Positions 25,311-33,033 of a stretch of 64,000 bases of DNA are shown piece after piece. The position numbers were made by a program, and so were the translations under genes. Position 1 is the stretch's first letter, and every line of letters starts with the position of its first letter. This DNA is from Pelotalea chapellei (lineage in GTDB: Bacteria > Desulfobacterota > Desulfuromonadia > Geobacterales > Pseudopelobacteraceae). The notes below the pieces were generated by a model, which did no database searches, was not told where the DNA came from, and was given only the letters and a program-made list of their open reading frames with translations. Location of the stretch: assembly GCF_018531195.1 (NCBI RefSeq), contig NZ_JAHDYS010000001.1, positions 62,001 to 126,000 of the forward strand, written 5' to 3'.

Positions 25311-25535
25311 TCACCCCCCACCAACCAGCGGAAAGAGTGACAGGGTGTCATTGTCATGCAGAATATGATCGAGTGTTGCGTGGCGGCCGTTGACCAGCAC
25401 AACTCCCACTTCATCTTCAGTCAGCCCCAGGTTGATTACAATGGCAAGGCACTTCGTGCCGGCAGGAACTTCCTGGGGAGCGATTTTGAACCGGGCTGTT
25501 CTGAATGTGGCAAAGAGCTTGAGGGTGATCTGCAT
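25311..25535 (-). CDS. MoaD/ThiS-like sulfur carrier
   Basis: A 74-residue ubiquitin-fold protein. ITLKLFATFRTARFKIAPQE starts it, VVLVNGRHATLDHILHDND is the family core, and it ends SLFPLVGGG, with the terminal GlyGly required for adenylation. It lies directly before the MoeB-like gene and behind AOR, so it probably supplies sulfur for the tungsten- or molybdenum-pterin. It is distinct from the general MoaD by context. Confidence 0.88.
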   Translation of the reverse strand: MQITLKLFATFRTARFKIAPQEVPAGTKCLAIVINLGLTEDEVGVVLVNGRHATLDHILHDNDTLSLFPLVGGG

Positions 25536-25596
25536 AAGTGCTCCAAAAGCACTGCATCCCCCTCCTCGACTTCAGACGAGAGGGATACAAGGCATC

Positions 25597-25787
25597 AGGT
25601 TGCTCAAAAATGGTCAGATCGTCGCACCCGCAGGAAGTCCCGCGGAAGCCCTCACCCGGCCTTTGGCCACCCTCTCCTTTAGGCCCTGTGGGTCCATAAA
25701 GGGAGAGGGAACTGAATGCCCTCCCCCAGCGGGGGAGGGTTTGGGAGGGGGCCGCAGTGCGGCGAGATGGCTGTTTTTCAGCGACCT
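25597..25787. mobile_element. MITE-like element (AGGTTGTT family), copy B, with nested repeat
   Basis: Left end AGGTTGCTCAAAAATGG and right end CTGTTTTTCAGCGACCT (25771-25787) match the ends of copy A. The left inner block CAGATCGTCGCACCCG also matches. Between them, about 110 bases of another repeat (CCTCACCCGGCCTTTGGCCA, then the GGACCC core and GGGGGAGGG) have entered. The right end touches the AOR stop codon at 25789. Confidence 0.75.
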
Positions 25788-25788
25788 T

Positions 25789-27519
25789 TTAGAAATTCCA
25801 AAATTCGTCGATCTCTTCACCGCTAAAATCCCACACCGCATTGTGGGGTGCCACTTTTTCGGTATTGAAGAATTCGGGCAGACGGTCGTGTTCCTTGGTG
25901 AAACCGGCCTCAATGTTGAACTGGTGCTCAACCTTCAGAATATGCTTGCCGAGATTGGTGACATCGTCGCCGGTCAGGTTTATGCCGAAGCGGGCATTGA
26001 TCATGTCGATCAGCGCAGGCAGACATTCGGGGATATCCAGAGCCGGGAAGGCGACAAAGATGCACATGCCGGTGGAGTCGACGGCAGCGGTGGCGATCTG
26101 CAGATTGCGTGACAGCTCCACCTGCCCTTCTTTCTTGAGCGGATCGACATAGCCGCCAACATTGAGGATGTTGGTTGCAATGGTATAGCCGGCGGTGTGG
26201 TCGGCTCCCATGGTGCTGGTGGCGTAGGTGATGCCGATTCCTTTGACCGAGCGGGGATCGTAGGCAGGAATGCCCTGGTTTTTCACAACGGGAACGCGGG
26301 TAACACCGTAGGCCTTGCCCACGGAACCGGCGCCGCCGCCCAGGATGCGTCCCAGGGGTGTGCCCTTGCCGATCTCTTCACCAAGCAGACGGAGCATCTC
26401 CTTGCTGTCGCCGAAAGAAAGGATGCCCGCTTCCATGGCCACGCCGAACATGACTGCGGTTTCGATGGAGTCGATGCCGATGTCGTCCATGATGCTGTCG
26501 GCCCGGGCGATATCGTCCAGGTTGTCGATGCAGCAGTCGGCGCCCAATCCCCAGATGGTCTCATATTCGAAGCCGGAGGTAAGGTACTTGCCATCCTTGT
26601 CGTTGTAGACCTGGGAACACTGAATGATGCAGCCGGCGTGGCAGCCATGCCTGGTCTTGCCGCCACGGGCGCTGATAACGTCGTGCATGGTCTCGCCCGA
26701 GATCTTGTCGGCACCTTCGAAGCTGCCGTAGGTGAAGTTGCGGGTCGGCAAGCCGCCCGCCTCATTGAGGACGTTGACCAGTACGTTGGTTCCATAGGTC
26801 GGCAGACCTTCGCCGCTGACCGGGTGAGCAAGCAATGCTTTGGCAAAAGTGCGGGCAGCGAGCTTGAATTTTTCCGGATCGGCAATCTTGATGCCGGGGC
26901 CACCTGCATCGTCGATGCTGATGAACTTGATTTTTTTGGAGCCCATCACGGCGCCGAGACCGCCGCGGCCGTGGCTGCGAATCTTGCTGTCCGGGTCCTT
27001 GACGGAGATGTTGGCGGCGGTCATCTTCAGCTCACCCACCGGTCCGATGGTCAGAACACCGGTTTTCTTGCCAAGGCGCGCTTCCAGAGCCTCGATGACT
27101 GCGAAGTTCCCCTTCCCGATCAGCTCGGTCTCTTCCTGGATAGTGACCCCATCCTTGTTGACATGCAGGCTGTACCAGGCGTCTTTGGCAGGCATCCCTT
27201 CGATGATCAACGCCTTGATGCCGAGACGGGCCAGCATCTGTGCAGCGGTCCCGCCTGCGTTACTTTCCTTGATGGTGCCGGTCAGAGGGCTCTTGGCACC
27301 GGCAGAGAGACGGCCGGAGTTGGCTGCTGCGGTTCCGGTGAGGAGGCCAGGTGCAAATACCAGTTTGTTATGAGCTCCAAGGGCATGGCAGCTGGCAGGC
27401 ACTTCGGCAGCCACGATGGTGGAGGTGAGTCCGCGACCACCCAGACCGGCCCACTCTGCCGGTACTGCTTCAAGCCTGGTGGTCTGGTCGCTCATGTTCA
27501 CGCGTAAAATTTTGTCCAT
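25789..27519 (-). CDS. aor: Aldehyde:ferredoxin oxidoreductase (tungsten-pterin)
   Basis: A 576-residue enzyme that oxidises aldehydes to acids with ferredoxin. N-terminal VNMSDQTTRLEAVPAEWAGL and GRGLTSTIVA belong to the AOR cofactor-binding domain. Cysteines of the iron-sulfur site are C293, C297 and C301 in HGCHAGCIIQC, with a later one in STGMCIFVAF. The length is slightly below the usual 600. ATG 27519 follows GGGAGAAGATAAA. It is flanked downstream by MoaD- and MoeB-like genes and upstream by an alcohol dehydrogenase, suggesting alcohol-to-acid oxidation or the reverse. Confidence 0.93.
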   Translation of the reverse strand: MDKILRVNMSDQTTRLEAVPAEWAGLGGRGLTSTIVAAEVPASCHALGAHNKLVFAPGLLTGTAAANSGRLSAGAKSPLTGTIKESNAGGTAAQMLARLGIKALIIEGMPAKDAWYSLHVNKDGVTIQEETELIGKGNFAVIEALEARLGKKTGVLTIGPVGELKMTAANISVKDPDSKIRSHGRGGLGAVMGSKKIKFISIDDAGGPGIKIADPEKFKLAARTFAKALLAHPVSGEGLPTYGTNVLVNVLNEAGGLPTRNFTYGSFEGADKISGETMHDVISARGGKTRHGCHAGCIIQCSQVYNDKDGKYLTSGFEYETIWGLGADCCIDNLDDIARADSIMDDIGIDSIETAVMFGVAMEAGILSFGDSKEMLRLLGEEIGKGTPLGRILGGGAGSVGKAYGVTRVPVVKNQGIPAYDPRSVKGIGITYATSTMGADHTAGYTIATNILNVGGYVDPLKKEGQVELSRNLQIATAAVDSTGMCIFVAFPALDIPECLPALIDMINARFGINLTGDDVTNLGKHILKVEHQFNIEAGFTKEHDRLPEFFNTEKVAPHNAVWDFSGEEIDEFWNF

Positions 27520-27540
27520 TTTATCTTCTCCCAATCATAT

Positions 27541-27677
27541 TTTTTATCTACCGCAACGCGGGTAGCACTCCTTCCCGAAAGGGAGGCTCCGCCGTTTCCA
27601 GCGAAACCCGTAGGCCAGGCGCCGTAGGATGACCCGTTAGGCAGCATGGCTCGGAGATTATGGTTATGCTTGACTAC
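27541..27677 (-). other. Structured leader candidate upstream of AOR
   Basis: This 137-base stretch is GC-rich with several possible hairpins, including CTACCGC..GCGGGTAG at 27547-27564 and CTCCTTCCC-GAAA-GGGAG around 27569-27587. It lies directly ahead of the AOR start on the minus strand. A molybdenum- or tungsten-cofactor riboswitch is one possibility, but I could not confirm the motif by eye. Confidence 0.25.
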
Positions 27678-27679
27678 TT

Positions 27680-27817
27680 ACGGCTGCCGATTTCGTGCAA
27701 GGCCAAGGCGCCCGAGTGATGCCGCGGAGACGTAGTACCCATTGGGCATAAACAGCGCTACGTCGCACAAGAGCATCGCGAAGGGCAACGCCGGGATTGC
27801 GCGAAAGCGGCAGCCGT
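27680..27817. mobile_element. MITE-like element, copy D, with 21-bp inverted ends
   Basis: Bases 27680-27700 and the reverse complement of 27797-27817 match at 19 of 21 positions (starting ACGGCTGCCG). The interior shares GCGGAG-CGTAG, CGCTACG and CGCACAAG with the core of copy A at about 4342-4373. It sits immediately behind the Fe-ADH stop codon at 27822. Confidence 0.7.
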
Positions 27818-27821
27818 CATG

Positions 27822-28985
27822 CTACATTGCTGCCTTAAATATTTCGTTCACCTGCTCCAACGTCGCAGTGCGCGGATTGGTGAACTGGCAAGCGTCTTTC
27901 TTGGCATTTTCGGACATGATCAGCAGGTCCGCTTCCTTGACATGCAACTCCTTGAGGCCGCTGGGGATGCCGATGGAAGCAGAAAGTCTGCGGATTGCAG
28001 TGATCGCCTTTTGGGCAGCCTCGAACACCGACAGTCCGGTGATGTTCTCGCCCATGGCAACGGCGATGTCGGCAAAACGCTGGGGGCAGGCAATCAGGTT
28101 GTACTCGCTGACAGCCGGCAGCAAGATGGCGTTACAGACGCCGTGGGGCAGATTGTAGAAGCCACCCAACTGGTGAGCCATGGAGTGAACGTAACCAAGG
28201 CTGGCGTTGTTGAAGGCCATTCCGGCCAGGTACTCGGCATATGCCATTTTGTCACGGGCTTCCAGATTGGCGCCGTTGGCTACGGCCGGGCTCAGATACT
28301 GGGCAATCAGCTCGATTGCTTTGATGGCGCAGGCGTCGGTGATGGGGGTGGCGATGGTGGAAACATAGGCCTCGACCGCATGGGTCAGGGCGTCCATGCC
28401 GGTGGCTGCGGTCAATGCCGGCGGCTTGCCAACCATCAGGACCGGGTCGTTGATAGCGATATTGGGGGTGCAGCGCCAGTCGACAATGGCCATCTTCACG
28501 TGGGTATCGGTGTTGGTGATGATGCAGAAGCGGGTCATTTCAGATGCGGTACCGGCGGTGGTGTTGATTGCCAGGAAGGGAGGCATGGGCTTGGTGGACT
28601 TGTTGACACCTTCGAAGTCACGGATGCTGCCGCCGTTGCCGATCACCATGCCAACACCCTTGCCGCAGTCATGGGAGCTACCGCCACCCAGGGAGACGAT
28701 ACCGTCGCACTTGTTGTCCTGATAAACCTTCACGCCGTCGTGAACATTGGTGTCGGTGGGGTTCGGTTCTGCGCCGTCGAAGATAACCGCCTTGAGGCCG
28801 GCTGCTTCGATATAGCCTTTGATCGTGTCGGCCACACCCATCTTGGCGAGCCCGGCGTCGGTGACGATCAACAAATTGGAGGCGCCCAGTGCCTTGGCCT
28901 GCTCGCCTGCTTCCTTCGAACAACCCACACCCATCAGTGAAACCGTTGGAATGAAAAAACCATACGTCTGATCTGCTAATGCCAT
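27822..28985 (-). CDS. Iron-containing alcohol dehydrogenase 1
   Basis: A 387-residue group III alcohol dehydrogenase. NAD-binding motif GIVSLGGGSSHDCGKG, then NTTAGTASEMTRFCII. The metal-binding region has TGMDALTHAVEAYVST (Asp and His) and SMAHQLGGFYNLPHGVCNA (two His). It should interconvert an alcohol and an aldehyde with NAD(H). The true start is ATG 28985 behind AAAGGAGGCAGTACAA. It is transcribed toward AOR, from a sigma-54-type promoter at 29075-29090. The substrate is probably a short primary alcohol, by context only. Confidence 0.94.
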   Translation of the reverse strand: MALADQTYGFFIPTVSLMGVGCSKEAGEQAKALGASNLLIVTDAGLAKMGVADTIKGYIEAAGLKAVIFDGAEPNPTDTNVHDGVKVYQDNKCDGIVSLGGGSSHDCGKGVGMVIGNGGSIRDFEGVNKSTKPMPPFLAINTTAGTASEMTRFCIITNTDTHVKMAIVDWRCTPNIAINDPVLMVGKPPALTAATGMDALTHAVEAYVSTIATPITDACAIKAIELIAQYLSPAVANGANLEARDKMAYAEYLAGMAFNNASLGYVHSMAHQLGGFYNLPHGVCNAILLPAVSEYNLIACPQRFADIAVAMGENITGLSVFEAAQKAITAIRRLSASIGIPSGLKELHVKEADLLIMSENAKKDACQFTNPRTATLEQVNEIFKAAM

Positions 28986-29074
28986 TTGTACTGCCTCCTT
29001 TTTTTGGGGGACCCCCATGTGTTTGGTTTGCATACGGTTCTGCAAAACAATTTTCTAAACCTGCGTCACACAAT

Positions 29075-29090
29075 CGCAAGGCGTGTACCA
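29075..29090 (-). promoter_or_regulatory. Sigma-54 (-24/-12) promoter of the Fe-ADH
   Basis: On the minus strand, TGGTACACGCCTTGCG matches the consensus TGGCACG-N4-TTGCW: GG and GC are at the correct 10-base spacing. Transcription would start near 29064, leaving a leader of about 80 bases before ATG 28985. Confidence 0.7.
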
Positions 29091-29200
29091 AATCCTTCAT
29101 TAGCGGATAATTCAGCAGCAAAGAGCTTTAAACACCATTAAATTCAGTTACATACAAATATGGACTAGTAAACACCCCGGCAACCCGAGGCAGGACCCTT

Positions 29201-29258
29201 GTTCCAGAGCTGAACTATGCTGGTGTTCCAATCGGGAACAGTTGTAACGTTTTGGAAC
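29201..29258. promoter_or_regulatory. Three tandem enhancer-like palindromes
   Basis: GTTCC-AGAGC-TGAAC (29201-29215), GTTCC-AATCG-GGAAC (29225-29239, perfect, with outer T/A also pairing) and GTAAC-GTTTT-GGAAC (29244-29258) share one design, GTTCC-N5-GGAAC. They lie 110-170 bases upstream of the sigma-54 promoter, a normal place for an NtrC-type activator. Confidence 0.6.
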
Positions 29259-29506
29259 TGCCGCAGCAGCCCAGTCGGGGTACATCACCCGATCTTCAAA
29301 CCTCTTCCCAACACCTGTCTCATTCCTTTGTAATCAAAGCATTGCACAGGCTACGCCCAGTATCCTGGGCTGCCTTAAGGCACCTCCGCAATCGTTGGTA
29401 TCGAAATTGCCTTAATTAGATTTCCGCTGGGGGGAGTTGTTTAAGAGGCTTCCGAAGATTTTATCTTCTGGCGAGAACCAGGTTCTACATAAGCAGGAGC
29501 AAGAAG

Positions 29507-29695
29507 ATGAGAGAGAAACTCTACACAATGACCAAGTCCACCATTATTTCAGCAAGGATCAGTGACGATGAAATGGAAAGCGTGGCAAAACTCATGGAAG
29601 AGACCGACATGACCGCCTCCCAGCTCATGAGAAAGGCTTTCCGCCTGATGATTGAGCGGTTCAAAGAGACCGGCCAGCTGCACAGCACACCGTAA
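29507..29695 (+). CDS. Small ribbon-helix-helix protein
   Basis: A 62-residue protein: TIISARISDDEMESVAKLME and DMTASQLMRKAFRLMIERFK match the CopG/RHH DNA-binding pattern. ATG 29507 follows CAGGAGCAAGAAG. There is no toxin gene next to it, so it may be an orphan regulator or antitoxin. Confidence 0.72.
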   Translation: MREKLYTMTKSTIISARISDDEMESVAKLMEETDMTASQLMRKAFRLMIERFKETGQLHSTP

Positions 29696-29772
29696 CAGCA
29701 ACCAAGTGCCGAAACCAAAACCTAGTCATGACTTTCTTAATTTCGTAGCCAGTAGCGTCTGTTGAAATACTC

Positions 29773-29935
29773 AGGTTGTTCAAAAACAGCGACCTACGCC
29801 CCCTTCGGGGCCGTTTTTTCGCAGAGTAACTTCAGTAGTGCCGCTTATGTGATTTCAGTAGGTTATGTTGAAGTTACTCAGCAGATCGTCGCCCCCGGAG
29901 AACGCCCCGCGGGCCATCCCTCTCTGTGCCGCTCC
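29773..29935. mobile_element. MITE-like element (AGGTTGTT family), copy C, interrupted
   Basis: Left end AGGTTGTTCAAAAACAG (29773-29789). The inner block CAGATCGTCG-CCCCGGAGAA-CGCCCCGCGG resumes after about 95 foreign bases. Those bases carry an 11-bp perfect inverted repeat GAGTAACTTCA / TGAAGTTACTC at 29824-29834 and 29868-29878, an unrelated second insertion. No right end is seen. Confidence 0.65.
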
Positions 29936-30146
29936 TATGCAGGCGGGTGGCTGCACCCGGTACAGCCGAAAGTCTTCGGCAATCTGGCCGAACAGGGGCT
30001 GCTGGAGATCTGGAACAGTGCTGAATTCCGCAGCTATCGTGAGCATGTGCTGCAAGGCCGAGCCCTTCATCCAGGACTGCTATCTCAACAGCGAACCATG
30101 CGGCGCCTGTCTCTGGAGCAAAGGCCTGTTTCAGTGTCTGTCATGA
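29936..30146 (+). pseudogene. Radical SAM SPASM-domain C-terminal remnant
   Basis: Two frames together read VFGNLAEQGLLEIWNSAEF then RSYREHVLQG, and after a frameshift near 30055 EPFIQDCYLNSEPCGACLWS and a stop. G-NL-EQ-L-EIWNS and the terminal C..C are typical of SPASM-type radical SAM enzymes. No N-terminal half is nearby; MITE copy C abuts its left edge. Confidence 0.7.
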
Positions 30147-30390
30147 TCTTTTATTAACACCCGAACGTGTTTCTACCTGCCGTAACGGTATACGCATTTG
30201 CAGAATAGAGGGGGAAACTAGTACCATGTAATCCATTTGCTTAGCTTTAGCTTCACCCCATCCAAACCTCCCCCGCAAGAGAGGCTTAAAAGCTTCCCCC
30301 TGATAAGAGGCGTTAGATTACGGTGGATGACAAGAGTGCCAAGCACCTTAAGGACGCCATTTAATATTTCAAGACAGTGGGCCTCAACTC

Positions 30391-31485
30391 ATGTGTAAAA
30401 AGATATTCATTGCTGCTACCGGACAGAATACCGGGAAAACCACCATCAGCCTTTCCCTTATCCATTTGGCGCGGCAGAAATACCGGCGGGTCGGCTTCAT
30501 CAAGGCGGTCGGCCCCAAGTGCCAGGAGTTCAACGGCTGTGTGGTGGACAAGGACGCCGCCCTGATGGCACGAGTCTTCGGACTGGAGGAGGACATCCAT
30601 CTGATGTCACCGGTGGTGTTGGGCCGGGGTTCGACAAAACGCTTTCTGGACGGCCAACTAACGACCGCCGAGTTGGAAGAACGGCTGGTCAAAGCCTGCC
30701 GCGAGATGGAGCGCAAGTATGACTTCCTGGTGATCGAGGGATCCGGACACGGCGGGGTCGGCTCGGTGGTGGGACTCAGCAACGGCAGGGTGGCGAATCT
30801 CTGCGAAGCACCGGTCGCTATGGTAAGCGGAGGAGGCATCGGCAACGTGATCGATTCGGCCCTGCTGAATCTCCACCTCTACCGGGCGGAGGGATGTGAC
30901 GTTAAACTGCTGCTGGTCAACCGGTTACTGACGGAAAAGCGGGACGAGTCGCTCAGGTATCTGACCAAGGCCTTCACCCCCCTGGAACTTCCCGTTGCAG
31001 CGGCTTTCGACTACTCGCCGATCCTCGCCGACCCGACCCTGACCCACATCGCCCGGCTACTCGGACATCCTCTCAATGGCGACCCGGCCTCGCACAACCG
31101 GATCGTTCACCACATCCAGCTCGGTGCCGCGTCATCCCAGAAGGTGATTGATCGCCTGGACGACTCTACCCTGCTGATCTCCACCAGTTGCCGTGACGAA
31201 CTTATCGTCACCCTCTCGTCGCTCTATCATATCCCCGCCTATCAAAGGAAAATCGTAGGGCTCGTGATTCCGGGGCACTCCCCGGTATCAAACATTACCC
31301 AGAAGATCCTGGACGACAGCGGCATCCCCTATATCCGACTCAAAGAGTCAACAACCGCCGAGACTTATTCTGCCGTCACCGGACACATTTCCAAGATCAG
31401 CTCCGAAGATGACGAAAAAATCGACCTGATCTGTTCGTTGGCTGAGAAGGTTATGGATTTCGAGGCGATCGAACGGCTGTTGTAA
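30391..31485 (+). CDS. BioD-like P-loop protein with C-terminal DRTGG domain
   Basis: A 364-residue protein: IFIAATGQNTGKTTISLSLI is a Walker A of the dethiobiotin-synthetase/cobyrinate-synthase type, and FLVIEGSGHGGVGSVVGLSN resembles its switch region. Residues about 210-330 form a DRTGG-like domain (STLLISTSCRDELIVTLSSL). This is the layout of the N-terminal part of long phosphotransacetylases and of free-standing relatives, but no Pta catalytic domain is present. It lies between the two Fe-ADH genes, so a role in acetyl or acyl metabolism is possible. No strong ribosome site precedes ATG 30391. Confidence 0.78.
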   Translation: MCKKIFIAATGQNTGKTTISLSLIHLARQKYRRVGFIKAVGPKCQEFNGCVVDKDAALMARVFGLEEDIHLMSPVVLGRGSTKRFLDGQLTTAELEERLVKACREMERKYDFLVIEGSGHGGVGSVVGLSNGRVANLCEAPVAMVSGGGIGNVIDSALLNLHLYRAEGCDVKLLLVNRLLTEKRDESLRYLTKAFTPLELPVAAAFDYSPILADPTLTHIARLLGHPLNGDPASHNRIVHHIQLGAASSQKVIDRLDDSTLLISTSCRDELIVTLSSLYHIPAYQRKIVGLVIPGHSPVSNITQKILDDSGIPYIRLKESTTAETYSAVTGHISKISSEDDEKIDLICSLAEKVMDFEAIERLL

Positions 31486-31675
31486 AGGCAGCTCCCGCCC
31501 AGACCGACGCCGATGGGCAACCCGCCATATAGGCACCGGAAAATTTTGAAACAACGGTCTCCGCATACGCCTGCCATGAAACTGTTCCATTCTGGCGCAT
31601 ATTATCCTAAGATTAAACATATACGGCGTACCGCCCAGCCAACGGTCCGGCATGGTATTGGTACGAGGAGCCATT

Positions 31676-32824
31676 ATGAACATCAGCAAATTCGTCGCCC
31701 CGGAGATCATTTTTGGACTGGGATCCCTGAGTCAGCTCGGCGAGAGTGTCATCCGCATTGGTGCGTCAAAAGTATTTCTGGTCAGCGATGAAGGGGTGAT
31801 CAATGCCGGCTGGGTCGATCGTGCCGTGCACTACCTGAATGCCGCCGGCCTTGAATCGGAGATATTCTCCTCCCTGACCACCAATCCCAAGGATGACGAG
31901 GTAACGGAAGGAACCATGCGCTACCGGGCTTCGGGCTGCGATGGGATTGTGGCGGTCGGTGGCGGAAGTCCCACCGACGTTGCCAAGGCCATTGCCATCC
32001 TGGCTACCAACGGCGGCAACCTGCAGGATTACGAGGGAATCAACAAGATCAGCCACCCCCTGCCCCCCATGGTGATCGCACCCAGCACCGCCGGAGCCGG
32101 GTCGGAGGTGAGCCAATTCACCATTATCGTCGACACGGCCCGCAAGCTGAAGATGTCGATCATTTCCAGGTCGCTGGTGCCGGACATTGCAATCGTTGAC
32201 CCGGAACTGGTGCAGACCATGGATGTCAAACTGGCCGCCGCAACCGGCCTGGACGCCTTTACCCACGGCATCGAATCCTACGTTTCGCTGGCGGCTACTC
32301 CGCTGACCGACATCCACGCCCTGAAGGCGATCAAGCTGGTCTCCCGCTACCTGCGGCGGGCGGTCACCAACCGGCACGACATGGAGGCGAACATGAACAT
32401 GTCCATGGCCAGCCTGACCGCCGGGCTTGCCTTTTCCAATGCCATCCTCGGTGCTACCCACGCCATGACCCACCAGGTAGACAGCCTGATCGACCAGCAT
32501 CACGGTGAAACCAATGCCTCGATTCTCCCCCACGTAATGGAGTTCAACCTGAGCACCTGCCCCGAACGGTTCCGGGACATAGCCGAGGCCATGGGTGAAG
32601 ATGTATCCGGCCTGACAGCGATGGCTGCAGCGGAACGTGCAGTAATGGCGGTGCGCCGGCTGATATCAGACATCGGCCTGGCAAAAGGGTTAAGGGATAT
32701 CGGCCTGACCGAGGAATTCATCCCGCTGCTCAGCGAGAATGCACTGAAAGATGCCTGCCTGGTGACCAACCCACGCCCTGCCAGCAGGGAAGATATTGCG
32801 GATATTTTCAGGAAGTGTTTGTGA
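31676..32824 (+). CDS. Iron-containing alcohol dehydrogenase 2
   Basis: A 382-residue group III alcohol dehydrogenase, related to but clearly different from the enzyme at 27822-28985. GIVAVGGGSPTDVAKAIAIL is the NAD motif; TGLDAFTHGIESYVS and THAMTHQVDSLIDQHHGETN hold the metal ligands. ATG 31676 follows GAGGAGCCATT. A divergent arrangement with the first ADH is broken by intervening genes. Cofactor preference and substrate are unknown. Confidence 0.92.
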   Translation: MNISKFVAPEIIFGLGSLSQLGESVIRIGASKVFLVSDEGVINAGWVDRAVHYLNAAGLESEIFSSLTTNPKDDEVTEGTMRYRASGCDGIVAVGGGSPTDVAKAIAILATNGGNLQDYEGINKISHPLPPMVIAPSTAGAGSEVSQFTIIVDTARKLKMSIISRSLVPDIAIVDPELVQTMDVKLAAATGLDAFTHGIESYVSLAATPLTDIHALKAIKLVSRYLRRAVTNRHDMEANMNMSMASLTAGLAFSNAILGATHAMTHQVDSLIDQHHGETNASILPHVMEFNLSTCPERFRDIAEAMGEDVSGLTAMAAAERAVMAVRRLISDIGLAKGLRDIGLTEEFIPLLSENALKDACLVTNPRPASREDIADIFRKCL

Positions 32825-32829
32825 AGGGC

Positions 32830-33005
32830 AGGCAGGAACAAAAAAAGTTTCACGCGGAGACGCGGAGATCGCGGAGAAAGTCAAAGCGGTTTACCCTCCC
32901 CCAGCCCCTCCCATAAAGGGAGGGGAGCTTTCAAATCCCCTCTCCACTCAGTGGACCCATAGGGCCTAAAGGAGAGGGTTAGGGAGAGGGGTGGTGTAAA
33001 GACTC
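32830..33005. repeat. Cluster of G/C hairpin repeats
   Basis: The stretch holds CACGCGGAGACGCGGAGATC, a CCCCTCCC-ATAAA-GGGAGGGG hairpin (about 32904-32926) and a GGACCC core at 32953-32972 with flanking CCCTCTCC / GGAGAGGG. These repeat types recur elsewhere in the window and lie ahead of the sensor kinase gene. Confidence 0.65.
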
Positions 33006-33033
33006 AAGATAAGAGACTAACGAGGAAACAACC

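Noticed and set aside
26197-27507. 436-codon plus-strand frame opposite AOR
   Set aside because: A codon-bias shadow of AOR, whose protein is recognisable throughout.
27819-28940. 373-codon plus-strand frame opposite Fe-ADH 1
   Set aside because: Shadow of the well-supported ADH gene; protein is Gly/Asp/His-rich nonsense.
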